From Pseudomonadota bacterium (GTDB lineage Bacteria > Pseudomonadota > Gammaproteobacteria > Burkholderiales > Rhodocyclaceae), in assembly GCA_029780075.1 (NCBI GenBank), contig JAKOZI010000011.1, positions 1 through 49,000 on the forward strand: a stretch of 49,000 nucleotides of DNA. Direction: 5' to 3'. Numbering within the stretch: position 1 is the stretch's first letter; each line of letters starts with the position of its first letter. A program made the position numbers and the translations under genes. Below the pieces are notes generated by a model. That model was not told the DNA's origin and searched no databases. It saw nothing but the letters and a program-made list of their open reading frames with translations. Shown here one piece after another: positions 35,641 through 44,094 of this stretch.

Positions 35641-37119
35641 AACATGTTGTTCTATGAAACGCTTCACGGCATCAACACTGACGTCCATCACCTGCACCCT
35701 TTGCGGCAGGGCTTCAATGCCCTGCAAGCCGGCTGGTCGCTGCGGTTGCCGGCCGAGAGCCTCGACGATGGTTTGCTCGAACTTGGCCGGCAGGGCCGTT
35801 TCGAGAACCACCATCGGCATGTCGGGCGTGCGCAACTCGCTGCCGACCTTGAGCCCGTCGGCGGTGTGTGTATCGATTATCAGGCCATACTTGGCGAAGG
35901 TCTGACGGATCGTTGCCAGCCGATCGGCATGTGTGCTGCTCCCGGAAATGAAGCCGAATTGAGGCAGGCGGGCTAGGAAGGGCGTGCCCGAGAGGTCAAA
36001 ACTGCGACCTGCATCCACTTCTGCCCATAGCTTGCGCACCACGCTCGCATCACGTCCTACCAAATCGAAGACAAATCGTTCGAAGTTGGATGCTTTCGAG
36101 ATGTCCATCGAGGGGCTCGACGTGGCGCAGGTTTCGGCGGTCGAGCGTGGCCGGTAGACGCCGGTACGGAAAAATTCGTCGAGTACGTCGTTCTCGTTGG
36201 TTGCCAGCACCAGTCGCCCGATCGGCAAACCCATCATGCGCGCGATGTGGCCGGCGCAGATGTTGCCGAAGTTGCCCGAAGGAACGGCAAAGGCCACCTG
36301 TTGATTGCTGCCACGGGGGGCCGCGGCAGTAGCGGCGAAGTAACCCTTGAAGTAGTACACAACCTGCGCAGCGACGCGTGCCCAGTTGATCGAGTTGACC
36401 GCTCCGATCTTGTACTTTGCCTTGAAGGCATGATCATTGGACACCGCCTTGACGATGTCCTGGGCATCGTCAAAGGTGCCGCGTACGGCGATGTTGTGGA
36501 TATTGGCATCGTGCAGCGAATACATCTGCGCACGCTGGAAAGCGCTCATCCGATCATGTGGCGAAAGCATGAACACCCGCACTCCCCGCTTGCCGCGCAT
36601 CGCATATTCGGCAGACGACCCGGTATCTCCCGAGGTGGCGCCAAGAATGTTGATCTCTGCGCCTTGTCTTGCCAGGACGTATTCGAAAAGATGGCCAAGC
36701 AACTGCATGGCCATGTCCTTGAAGGCAAGCGTCGGGCCGTTCGAGAGTTCAAGGATGGCCAGGCCACCTTCTGCGCGCACCGGGTCCGGTCGCTCCAGCC
36801 AGAGCAAGGGAGTGATCTCGCCTGCAGCTTCCTTGCGGCGGCCGTTGCCATACACTTCCGCAGTGTAGGTTCGGGCCACCAGGGCTTTCAGATCTGCCGG
36901 CGGGATGTCGTCGACGAATCTGGAAAGCACGGCCCAGGCCAGGTCGGCATACGACAGTTGTCGCCATTGCTCGAGTTCGCTGCTGCTGACTTGCGGATAG
37001 GATTCAGGAAGATAGAGACCACCGTCCGGAGCCAGGCCGCCAAGCAGGATCTCGCTGAAGGTCGGGCCTGAGGAAGTGGATATACCGGAAAGATGACCGC
37101 GAGTCGAGATATAGCGCAT
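35635..37119 (-). CDS. thrC: threonine synthase
   Basis: PLP enzyme converting O-phosphohomoserine to threonine, 494 residues, of the longer proteobacterial/fungal class. The PLP lysine is in NGPTLAFKDMAMQLLG (about 115-125), the phosphate-binding loop is GATSGDTGSSAEYAMRG, and the N-terminus MRYISTRG is typical. No hom or thrB gene is adjacent in the window. About 100 bases without features separate it from the diguanylate cyclase gene. Confidence 0.97.
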   Translation of the reverse strand: MRYISTRGHLSGISTSSGPTFSEILLGGLAPDGGLYLPESYPQVSSSELEQWRQLSYADLAWAVLSRFVDDIPPADLKALVARTYTAEVYGNGRRKEAAGEITPLLWLERPDPVRAEGGLAILELSNGPTLAFKDMAMQLLGHLFEYVLARQGAEINILGATSGDTGSSAEYAMRGKRGVRVFMLSPHDRMSAFQRAQMYSLHDANIHNIAVRGTFDDAQDIVKAVSNDHAFKAKYKIGAVNSINWARVAAQVVYYFKGYFAATAAAPRGSNQQVAFAVPSGNFGNICAGHIARMMGLPIGRLVLATNENDVLDEFFRTGVYRPRSTAETCATSSPSMDISKASNFERFVFDLVGRDASVVRKLWAEVDAGRSFDLSGTPFLARLPQFGFISGSSTHADRLATIRQTFAKYGLIIDTHTADGLKVGSELRTPDMPMVVLETALPAKFEQTIVEALGRQPQRPAGLQGIEALPQRVQVMDVSVDAVKRFIEQHVR

Positions 37120-37221
37120 GGTGATGACCGTGAGGGCGAAAGCGGAGGGATGACGGCAAGCGAGCAGTCTACCACGCTCTCACCCTGGTGCTGGAGGACC
37201 GGCGGCTTCCAGGCCGAAAGC

Positions 37222-37953
37222 TCAGCCAGTGATCACGCAATTCTTGCCCGAGCGTTTGGCCGCATAGGTTGCCGCATCCGCACGCAGAATCGTGTGGTCC
37301 AGGGCTTCGCCGACTTCCTGCATGACGACGCCTGCGCTGAAGGTCAGGACGGCATCCGTGCCTGGGATGGCGTGCGCTGCCAGTTGCCGCTGGAAGCGCG
37401 AAATTGCCGCCGCCGCCGCGTTCAGTTCGGTCTCCGGCAGCAGCAGGACAAACTCCTCGCCCCCGAAGCGGCAAAGAATGTCGGACGGGCGCAGAGCAGC
37501 GCGCAGGACCTTGACCAGGTGCACCAGGGCCTGGTCGCCCACGTGGTGTCCAAGGGTGTCGTTCAAACGCTTGAAATCATCGATATCGATCAGTGCCAGG
37601 GCCATCGAGCTGCCACTTCTGCGTGCGCGTGCCAGTTCGCGCCGGTGAGCATCATCAAAGCCACGGCGGTTGAGGGCGCCCGTCAGGGTATCGGTGAAAG
37701 CGGCCGCACGCGCTTCGCACAAGGCTGTTTCGAGTTCTCCGATACGCAGTTCCGCTGCCATCAGGTCCAGCACCGTTGCTTGCGGCCGAGGGGCATCGAT
37801 GCGGCGAACGTGGGTGTGCTGCGTACGACAGTTGGCTGTGGGCAGCAGTATCTGCGGCTGCGCCGAGAGGGTCATGGCTGGCGGGCGCGGGTGCAGATGA
37901 CGAGACGCACAGCGCGAGGAATGAACAGGGGCAGAGTGGTCATGCTTGAACAT
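37222..37953 (-). CDS. diguanylate cyclase (GGDEF)
   Basis: A 243-residue protein that makes c-di-GMP. A poorly ordered N-terminus (about 1-75, no membrane segment) and a short helix precede the GGDEF domain (DTLTGALNRRGFDDAH... to the end). The active-site motif is GGEEF in CRFGGEEFVLLLPETE, and the product-inhibition site RxxD is present as RPSD, five residues upstream. Lacking any recognisable sensor domain, it is a minimal cytoplasmic enzyme. GGAG precedes the ATG. The upstream 130 bases are AT-rich, with the repeat AATTCACGAAATTCA near 38036. Confidence 0.92.
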   Translation of the reverse strand: MFKHDHSAPVHSSRCASRHLHPRPPAMTLSAQPQILLPTANCRTQHTHVRRIDAPRPQATVLDLMAAELRIGELETALCEARAAAFTDTLTGALNRRGFDDAHRRELARARRSGSSMALALIDIDDFKRLNDTLGHHVGDQALVHLVKVLRAALRPSDILCRFGGEEFVLLLPETELNAAAAAISRFQRQLAAHAIPGTDAVLTFSAGVVMQEVGEALDHTILRADAATYAAKRSGKNCVITG

Positions 37954-38083
37954 TTTCTTGCTTCTCCGTCAGGGGTGCAGCTCAGGGTTGGACATACTCC
38001 CAGCAACGGACGCCCACAGGAGATCTTGAGACTTAATTCACGAAATTCATTCAACATGCTGTTTGTATTTGAAATTTACCTTC

Positions 38084-39211
38084 TTACTGATCCCTTTCCG
38101 AGCGCGTGGCGAGCAGTGAATTCGTCAGCGCAAAGGAAAAGGAGAGCATCCCTGCCGCCGCCAGCCACATGCCTTCGTCTATTCCAAGCGCCAGCAGGAT
38201 ACCGCCCAGCATAAACACCAGCGAGCGCAGCGTCCCCCCGCAACGCAGGGCGAGGTGCATCCGGGTGCGCGCCGGAGTACGCTTTCCGGGGTGGAACCAC
38301 ACCGGCAGCAGTTGCGCGAGCGCTCCCGTGACCAGCGGCAAGAGGAAGGCCACGACAAACGCCGGCACCGCATCGCGGCCATCCAGAGCCTTGAAGGCAT
38401 GGGCGATTCCCAGGACCAGCAGCAGCAGAAGTCCGGCCAGAGCAGCGGCCAGGGATGCCGCTGCGCCATCGCCGGCAAGGGTCCGCCAGCCATAGCGCCG
38501 TAGCCATGCGAGACCGATCCTGAACACAACGGCCAGGCACATGACTGCGCCGGCGAGTGCGAGGGGTGGCCAGCAAGCGGCGCCAATGGCTACCAGCAGC
38601 GCTCCGCCCGCTGCCAACGGCAGGTCGTGCCGCAGGCGTTGCGCGGCGTCGGCATCGGGGCCGCTCAGGGCGGTTGGCAGCAGGACCTGCAGGGTACCCA
38701 GCGCCGTCAGTCCGACGAAGCCGAGGGTGTTGAGATGAAGATGCAGCAGGCGCAATTCGTTTCGCACCTGTGGCCACCAGTTCATGGCCGGGACGAGCAT
38801 CAGGGCGAGGTCCAGGAAAACGATGGCCGCGAAATACCAAAGCCAGCCGGGATGCGGTCGGCCGATCGTATGCCTGGCCCGTCGCAACAGCCATCCGGAG
38901 AAAAGGATCGCCACCAGCAGCGCGGCGACAGCGGCGGGGGTACTCCCCGCCGGCACGGCGCCGGTGAAGTCGAGGAAGGCGAGCACGCCGGTCAGTTGCA
39001 GAAGCAGCGGCGCCAGCAGGAGGTGGCGGTGCGGATGGCCACTGCGCGTCAGAACCGGAACGAAGTGGCTGATCGCGGCAAAGATCAGGGGCATGATCCC
39101 GACCGCAAAGACCAGATGAGCTGCCGCGGGCAAGGATGGATGGCCGAAACGCAGCAGGAGCAGCGTTGCCATGAACGCGACGATTGCCGAAAAACCGAGA
39201 TAGATCAGCAC
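38084..39211 (-). CDS. multi-pass membrane protein, possibly haem/copper or NnrS-like
   Basis: 375 very hydrophobic residues, about 10-12 helices. Histidines lie in conserved-looking places: ISHFVPVLTRSGHPHRH near 50, LLHLHLNTLGFVGLTALGTLQVLLPT near 145-170, GIAHAF near 270, and LPVWFHPGKRTPARTR near 305. The H-x-H-x-N motif within a helix resembles haem or copper ligation in NnrS-type and oxidase-like proteins, but I cannot assign the family. The start is GTG; no ATG is in frame before a stop. It lies downstream of a DUF2249 gene (65 bases), a domain commonly found beside nitrogen-oxide respiration genes, suggesting a shared role in NO or nitrite metabolism. Confidence 0.7.
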   Translation of the reverse strand: MLIYLGFSAIVAFMATLLLLRFGHPSLPAAAHLVFAVGIMPLIFAAISHFVPVLTRSGHPHRHLLLAPLLLQLTGVLAFLDFTGAVPAGSTPAAVAALLVAILFSGWLLRRARHTIGRPHPGWLWYFAAIVFLDLALMLVPAMNWWPQVRNELRLLHLHLNTLGFVGLTALGTLQVLLPTALSGPDADAAQRLRHDLPLAAGGALLVAIGAACWPPLALAGAVMCLAVVFRIGLAWLRRYGWRTLAGDGAAASLAAALAGLLLLLVLGIAHAFKALDGRDAVPAFVVAFLLPLVTGALAQLLPVWFHPGKRTPARTRMHLALRCGGTLRSLVFMLGGILLALGIDEGMWLAAAGMLSFSFALTNSLLATRSERDQ

Positions 39212-39275
39212 GCGCTTGTACCGAAGGCTGCAGGTGCCGACAACGCCGTCGGACGTCGGTCACCAATTGTGGGTA

Positions 39276-39533
39276 TCAGGCCCGCTTCGTGAAATCGATG
39301 ACGATGGCGCCGATTTCACGTTGCACATAGCTGATTTCCAGCGCTCCACCATAACGGGTCTGCAATTGGGCCAGTAGGGGCAGCGGATCGTGGTCATTGC
39401 AGAAACGCATCGTTTCGCCCGCCGTCAGCACGTCGAGTGCACCGAAAATCGCTGCATGGCGAAAACGTTTGGCTACGCCGCGGGCGTCGAAAGGATAGAT
39501 GGCCTGGATAGTTGGTTGGTCACAAGCATGCAT
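39276..39533 (-). CDS. DUF2249-domain protein
   Basis: An 85-residue single-domain protein from the ATG at 39533, with GGAG seven bases upstream; longer readings lack such a site. The family landmarks are FDARGVAKRFRHAAIFGALDVL, GETMRFCNDHDPLPLLAQL and a C-terminal beta-hairpin. DUF2249 is related to SirA/TusA-like folds and co-occurs with hemerythrin, nitrite and NO reductase genes. The following gene on the same strand encodes a multi-pass membrane protein with in-membrane histidines. Confidence 0.82.
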   Translation of the reverse strand: MHACDQPTIQAIYPFDARGVAKRFRHAAIFGALDVLTAGETMRFCNDHDPLPLLAQLQTRYGGALEISYVQREIGAIVIDFTKRA

Positions 39534-39956
39534 GGAGTTCTCCGCGAAAAAGGATGGGTCGGGAAGACGCATTCTCCAGGAACCCTGCCCGGTTGTCTTT
39601 GATCTGGGCAGGCAATACTTGCCGGTGTGGCGGAATTCGGGCCAGGTTCCCACAGATGCTGCCCGAAGATTGACTTTGTCTGCCGAGCGCGTGGATACTC
39701 TCGCTCTGGCCGCTGAGCGTTCCGTTGATGGCTATCTGGGGAAGAACGATCGACGGACGATGACAAATGTCACGGTCGTTTCTTTCCGCATAGGATAAGC
39801 TGTCTTGATCGGTGTTTTCCGGTTCCATCTGTCGGGTTTCCGCTCTCTTGCAGTCGCGGGAAACGTGGGCCGTGGTCGCGACAACGGCATCACTTCAAAT
39901 GGGGGACTCGCGGTGGTCGTCGCCTGTCCGGTACGCTGCTGAGGGATGGTCTAGTG
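39534..39956. other. 423-base gene-free region with several dyads
   Basis: No gene is supported here between the divergent DUF2249 and caspase genes. I see the following inverted repeats: CCTGCCC (39584-39590) with GGGCAGG (39606-39612); GGCAA-TAC-TTGCC (39611-39623); and TGACA-AA-TGTCA (39761-39772). GAGGGATGG near 39941 is the caspase ribosome-binding site. The dyads could be sites for regulators of the DUF2249 unit; no canonical FNR box (TTGAT-N4-ATCAA) is present. Confidence 0.5.
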
Positions 39957-41579
39957 ATGTTCAGGCGCATTTTATGTATCGCGCTGGCGGTCTTCTCGCT
40001 GGCTCAGTGGTCGTCGGTCCTGGCGGCTGAGCGCCGGGTTGCGCTCGTGATCGGTAATGCAAAATACAAAGAGGCTCCGCTGATCAATCCGGTCAATGAT
40101 GCGCGCGATATCGCTGCGGCCTTGCAGCGCACGGGTTTCGAAGTGATCATCGCGCTTGACGCCACGCAAAAGGAAATGAACCGCGCCATAGCGAAGTTCG
40201 GCGATCGCCTCACGCTGGATAGCGTCGCGCTGTTCTACTATGCCGGGCACGGCATGCAGGTGCGCGGCAAGAATTACCTGATTCCGATCGACGCCGAGAT
40301 CAAGAGCGAATCCTCGGTGCGTGTCGAGTCGGTGGATGTGGATGGTGTTCTCGACCAGTTGAGTACCAGTGATCTGAACGTGGTGATCCTGGACGCCTGC
40401 CGCAACAATCCGTTCGAGCGGCGAGCCAACCGCAGCATGGGCGCTGCCGGTCTGGCGCAGATGGAGGCTCCCAAGGGCAGTCTGATCGCCTATGCGACGG
40501 CGCCGGGCCGGACAGCGGCCGACGGCGAAGGTCGCAACGGCTTGTACACCCAGGAACTTCTGAAGCAGATTCAGGTGCAGGGTCTGACCATCGAGCAGGT
40601 GTTCAAGAACGTGCGCAGGGAAGTGGCCAAGGCGACTCGCGATGGGCAGATTCCCTGGGAATCGTCGTCGATGACCGGTGACTTCTATTTCGTCCCAGGC
40701 TCTCGCCAGTCTGCGGTAAGCACCCCGCAGGCGGCCGGGCGCCCGCCCGAAAAAACCGCCGTGGCCAGTGCCCCGGCGCAGGTGCAGGAGATGGCGCAGC
40801 CCGCCACGCGGTCAAGACAGAATGGGGCGGAGGACGCAAACCTGGCCCTGGTGACGACCAGCGCGTCGCCGCAGGTGCCACCGCCGCAAGCGCCCGTTCC
40901 GCAAAGCACCCCCCGCCCCGCCGTTCCGGCAGCGGCACCGGAGCCCGCAGCCACTCCAGTCAGGCCGGAAACGCTGGCTGCAGTTGCGTCGGCGCCAGTG
41001 CCGCCTCCTCCGCCCGAACCCGCTGCGGTCCTTGCCAAACCGGACCCGCTTGCCGAAGCTACGGAACGGGTAATCAAGACGGAGGCGTTCACCGCGACCG
41101 GCAAGCTGTCGCTTGATCGCTCGACGGGTGCGATGACCGGTGAAGGGGTCATCGAGTGGGTGAATGGCGACCGGTACGAGGGCAAGATGATTGCCGGCAG
41201 GAAGAACGGCAAAGGCATTTTCACCTGGGGTAACGGACAGCGTTACGATGGAGAGTGGGCCGATGACCTGATCAACGGCAAGGGCGTACTGCATTACACC
41301 AACGGCGACCGTTACGAAGGAACATTCAAGGATGGCGAGCCACACGGCACTGGAACCTATACGCTGCGTAACGGCGATTTCTACACCGGTGCCTGGGTCA
41401 ACGGAAACCGACATGGCTTCGGTCGCCTGACCTGGACCACGGGCGACTACTGGGAAGGCGAGTTCCGTGACGGCAAGCAGACCGACAACGGGCGGATGAA
41501 TTCCAGCACGGCGATGGCCGAGAAGATGGCCGACAAGTCCGCGGCAGCCGACAAGGGCGCCAAGAAGAAAGGGAAGTAA
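39957..41579 (+). CDS. secreted caspase-like protease with MORN repeats
   Basis: 540 residues: signal peptide (ILCIALAVFSLAQWSSVLAA), a peptidase C14 caspase-like domain (about 26-240) with the catalytic His98 in FYYAGHGMQ and Cys148 in VILDACRNNPF, then a Pro/Ala-rich linker (about 245-370). Five tandem MORN repeats of 23 residues follow (GEGVIEWVNGDRYEGK through GFGRLTWTTGDYWEGE), then a Lys-rich tail. Such orthocaspases cleave after basic or acidic residues; MORN repeats usually mediate membrane or lipid association. ATG at 39957 is preferred over GTG at 39954. Substrate and role are unknown. No partner genes of a known caspase-based defence system are adjacent, and export argues against one. 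Confidence 0.9.
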   Translation: MFRRILCIALAVFSLAQWSSVLAAERRVALVIGNAKYKEAPLINPVNDARDIAAALQRTGFEVIIALDATQKEMNRAIAKFGDRLTLDSVALFYYAGHGMQVRGKNYLIPIDAEIKSESSVRVESVDVDGVLDQLSTSDLNVVILDACRNNPFERRANRSMGAAGLAQMEAPKGSLIAYATAPGRTAADGEGRNGLYTQELLKQIQVQGLTIEQVFKNVRREVAKATRDGQIPWESSSMTGDFYFVPGSRQSAVSTPQAAGRPPEKTAVASAPAQVQEMAQPATRSRQNGAEDANLALVTTSASPQVPPPQAPVPQSTPRPAVPAAAPEPAATPVRPETLAAVASAPVPPPPPEPAAVLAKPDPLAEATERVIKTEAFTATGKLSLDRSTGAMTGEGVIEWVNGDRYEGKMIAGRKNGKGIFTWGNGQRYDGEWADDLINGKGVLHYTNGDRYEGTFKDGEPHGTGTYTLRNGDFYTGAWVNGNRHGFGRLTWTTGDYWEGEFRDGKQTDNGRMNSSTAMAEKMADKSAAADKGAKKKGK

Positions 41580-41659
41580 AGCGGAATAATCATTGCGCCA
41601 GCCGGCGGCCGGCGGCGGTGTCGGGCGCATCAAGGCGCAATTGTCAGGATAATGCACCG

Positions 41660-42193
41660 ATGCGCCGTCTCCTGAAAAACCACCTCCCCGATCGCGAAAG
41701 CATTCTCCGGAATCGCTGGTTGCGTCCTTTTCAGGCCGTATTGCTGCATCCCCGGCTATGGCACCTCAACCGCCACTCGGTCTCCGGCGCCGTTGCGGTC
41801 GGATTGTTTTGCGGGCTGATTCCGGGGCCGTTGCAAATGTTGGGGGCGGCGCTCGGTGCGCTGCTCTTGCGAGTCAACCTGCCGCTGGCCTTGCTCGTCA
41901 CGCTCTACAGCAATCCATTCACGATCGTGCCGCTCTACCTGCTGGCGTACCAGATTGGCCGGCAGCTCAGCGGCGATGACAGCGGCTTCATGTTGCCACC
42001 AGAGTTCAGCACCACAGCCGTTGCCGCCTGGGCTCAGGCCATGCAGGAGTGGATGCTCGAGGTTGCCGAACCGTTGGCGGTGGGTCTGGTCGCGCTCGCC
42101 TCCAGCCTTGCAGTCCTCGGCTACATGGTGACCAGGACAGCGTGGCGCCTCTACCTGATCAACGCCTGGCGACACCGCAAACCAGGATCATGA
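41660..42193 (+). CDS. DUF2062 membrane protein
   Basis: A 177-residue protein from the ATG at 41660 (MRRLLKNHLPDRESILRN). It has the DUF2062 core HPRLWHLNRHSVSGAVAVGLFCGLIPGPLQMLGAALGALL and LVTLYSNPFTIVPLYLLAYQIG, with three or four membrane segments. The function of this family is unknown. It lies 80 bases after the caspase gene on the same strand and converges with the next gene, end to end without a gap. Confidence 0.85.
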   Translation: MRRLLKNHLPDRESILRNRWLRPFQAVLLHPRLWHLNRHSVSGAVAVGLFCGLIPGPLQMLGAALGALLLRVNLPLALLVTLYSNPFTIVPLYLLAYQIGRQLSGDDSGFMLPPEFSTTAVAAWAQAMQEWMLEVAEPLAVGLVALASSLAVLGYMVTRTAWRLYLINAWRHRKPGS

Positions 42194-42682
42194 TCAATTG
42201 CCGATGTGCATCTGGTACCTGGCGCCGTTGGCGAACGAACACGTACCGGCACCCTGATAGGGGGTGTTCATCTGATACTCGCAAGACATGTACATGCCGC
42301 CCGGACTGAATGCGCTCGCGACGCCACGTTTTTCGTCGTTCGATACGCGTGTCGCTTCACCGCCGAGGACCTCACCCAGATAGTTGACCACGAAGCGACC
42401 CTTGCCGGTCATCATGTTGGTGACGCTGCCGCTGACAATGCCGGTGTGGCTGGCCTGATCGTTGGACGGGTACAGTTTGACCGGGAGCGTCGCCGGCGCG
42501 GTGCTCGTGGCGGGCGGTGGCACCGCGATCGGCGTTCCCACCGGCGGCAAGGGGTAATGGCTGTAATAAACCGTGCCGTCCGGCGCCGTCGCTGGTACCA
42601 CATAGCACCCCGCGTTGCTGGCCACGGCCACTGCCAGCACGGCGATATCCCGCCAGGTCATGGCATGTGTTCTTTTCGACAT
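42194..42682 (-). CDS. conserved hypothetical envelope protein
   Basis: 162 residues. A hydrophobic N-terminal segment (IAVLAVAVASNAGCYVV) looks like a signal, perhaps lipoprotein-type, though NAGC is a poor lipobox. After a Pro-rich stretch (about 45-62) comes a compact domain: TGIVSGSVTNMMTGKGRFVVNYLGEVLGGEATRV and a C-terminal MSCEYQMNTPYQGAGTCSFANGARYQMHIGN. The two cysteines of the last segment could form a disulfide. AAAGGAGA precedes the ATG. I do not recognise a function. Confidence 0.7.
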   Translation of the reverse strand: MSKRTHAMTWRDIAVLAVAVASNAGCYVVPATAPDGTVYYSHYPLPPVGTPIAVPPPATSTAPATLPVKLYPSNDQASHTGIVSGSVTNMMTGKGRFVVNYLGEVLGGEATRVSNDEKRGVASAFSPGGMYMSCEYQMNTPYQGAGTCSFANGARYQMHIGN

Positions 42683-42773
42683 GGTGTTCTCCTTTCCTTG
42701 AGCGTTCGGATCTCATGGCGATCCCATAACCCAAGTATAGTAGAGTGCAATGGCCTGACGCGTCTAAATCGCC

Positions 42774-43376
42774 TCAGGGGTGCGTTAGTTGCATGACGAA
42801 GGTCTTGATGCCGCGCAGCATCATCTCAATCGACATGGCGACCAGTACCAGGCCCATCAGACGTTCGAGTGCGACCACGAAGCGATCGCCGGCGATTCTC
42901 TGGATGCGTTCGGCAAGCACCAGTATGATCGCGCTCACCGCCATGGTGATCGACAGTGCGCCAATCCATTCCGTGCGCCGGTCAGGTGCCTGCGAGACCA
43001 GCAAGAGCACGGTGGCCAGGGCCGAAGGCCCGGCAATGGCCGGAATGGCCAGTGGCACGATCAGCGGTTCCCCAGCGGCTTCGGGGGCATCGGCGCTTGG
43101 CGGGGGAAAGATCATGCGCAATGCGATCAGGAAGAGGATCACGCCACCACCGATCTGCAGCGACAACTCGCTCAGGTTCATCATCCGCAGGAAACCCTCG
43201 CCGACGAACATGAAGGTCAGCAGCAGCACGAAGGCAATCAGTACCTCGCGCAGGATCACCCACGGTCGGCGTTCCGGGGCCACGTGCCGGAGCGCGTTGG
43301 CAAAGATCGGAATATTGCCGATCGGGTCGGTGATCAGAATCAGCAGGATCGTCGCCGAAGCAAAGGTGTAGTTCAT
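42774..43376 (-). CDS. MarC-family integral membrane protein
   Basis: A 200-residue inner-membrane protein with six helices from the ATG at 43376. MarC landmarks include ILLILITDPIGNIPIFANAL at the start, GGGVILFLIALRMIFP in the middle and PLAIPAIAGPSALATVLLL with its in-membrane Pro-Gly. Members are uncharacterised; the original link to multiple antibiotic resistance is not supported by later work. The frame is open 63 codons further upstream without homology, and GGAG lies ten bases before 43376. Confidence 0.88.
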   Translation of the reverse strand: MNYTFASATILLILITDPIGNIPIFANALRHVAPERRPWVILREVLIAFVLLLTFMFVGEGFLRMMNLSELSLQIGGGVILFLIALRMIFPPPSADAPEAAGEPLIVPLAIPAIAGPSALATVLLLVSQAPDRRTEWIGALSITMAVSAIILVLAERIQRIAGDRFVVALERLMGLVLVAMSIEMMLRGIKTFVMQLTHP

Positions 43377-43611
43377 GGCCGCATGACTCCGCAAATATCC
43401 CCGCTCCAGGCGGCCATGCACGAGCATGCGTTGCTCGAGTTGGGCGGGCCGGGTTTGCCAATGACGCAATATGGGCTGCGCATCCGCGAAGAATAACAGG
43501 CCGGCCTGGGTTTGCCCAATCCGACATCTCCTGCTGCCGTCGGCAGGAAGGGCTGGTGTTGGCACGACAAGATCGTAGAATCGAGGCCGATTACTTCCGG
43601 ATCTTCAGACC

Positions 43612-43773
43612 ATGTTCGAGGAAATCAATCACCTGACGCTGATCGGCGGGTTGATGCAACAGATGTGCGTGTATCTGGTGATTGCCTATCTCCTGAGCAA
43701 GACACCGCTGTTCGCGCCGCTGATGCAGGTCACCGTCCGGTTGCCGGACAGTTGGTCTGCTATCTGTGCAATC
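43612..43773 (+). pseudogene. 5' fragment of a BtsS/LytS-type sensor kinase gene
   Basis: From the ATG at 43612 the product reads LMQQMCVYLVIAYLLSKTPLF then APLMQVTVRLP, which matches the N-terminus of the E. coli sensor kinase BtsS (YehU) and its 5TM-LYT domain almost residue for residue. At about 43747 the homology moves to another frame (GQLVCYLC) and soon hits a stop. The remaining membrane region, GAF-like and kinase domains are missing. This is a decayed gene start, joined directly to an unrelated fragment. Confidence 0.75.
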
Positions 43774-44026
43774 GCTGATCGAAGAGTCGACGGAATTCAA
43801 GAAACTCGGCGTGGAACTGCTGCGCTACAAAGGTATCCTGGCGATCGCCAACGACGACCGGAAACTGATCTTCCAGGGTGTCCAGCGCGTCGTCGGCTTC
43901 GATTACGGCGACCCTTGGGAGGCGCTGGAGGAACGCCGTTCAAGAATTGTCCTGATTGGCAAGAATCTCCCCGAAAAGCCGCTGCGCGAAGCCTTTCTGA
44001 ACTGCCTGCAAGCTTCTTTGTTGTGA
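43766..44026 (+). pseudogene. 3' fragment of a CobW/COG0523 GTPase gene
   Basis: In a different frame from the kinase fragment, about 86 codons encode GVELLRYKGILAIANDDRKLIFQGV, DPWEALEERRSRIVLIGKNLP and a final FLNCLQ. These are the C-terminal domain landmarks of COG0523/CobW metal-chaperone GTPases (R-Y-K-G, F-Q-G-V, R-x-S-R-x-V-x-I-G). The GTPase domain with its Walker motifs and CxCC is absent. A GTG at 43766 could start translation, so a small stand-alone domain is possible, but a deletion remnant is more likely. Confidence 0.7.
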
Positions 44027-44094
44027 TGGTTTCGTGACGGTTGGTACGAGATAATGGTAAATTAGCGCATGCTTATACATTATCGGAGGTCCAC

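Noticed and set aside
38076-39266. Second long minus-strand frame (396 codons) across the membrane-protein gene
   Set aside because: Its product is Arg/Gly/Pro-rich without domains, whereas the alternative frame gives regular membrane helices with patterned histidines.
39598-39612. FNR-like site TTGATCTGGGCAGG upstream of DUF2249
   Set aside because: Only one half-site matches; the second half is part of a different inverted repeat (CCTGCCC/GGGCAGG).
39957-41579. Caspase gene as part of an anti-phage defence system
   Set aside because: The protein has a signal peptide, and none of the neighbouring genes (DUF2062, a small envelope protein, MarC, DUF2249) is a known defence component.
43384-43500. 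38-codon plus-strand ORF (MTPQISPLQAAMHEHALL...) between marC and the kinase fragment
   Set aside because: No ribosome-binding site, no recognised family, and it could equally be chance open frame; the rest of 43377-43611 shows nothing supported.
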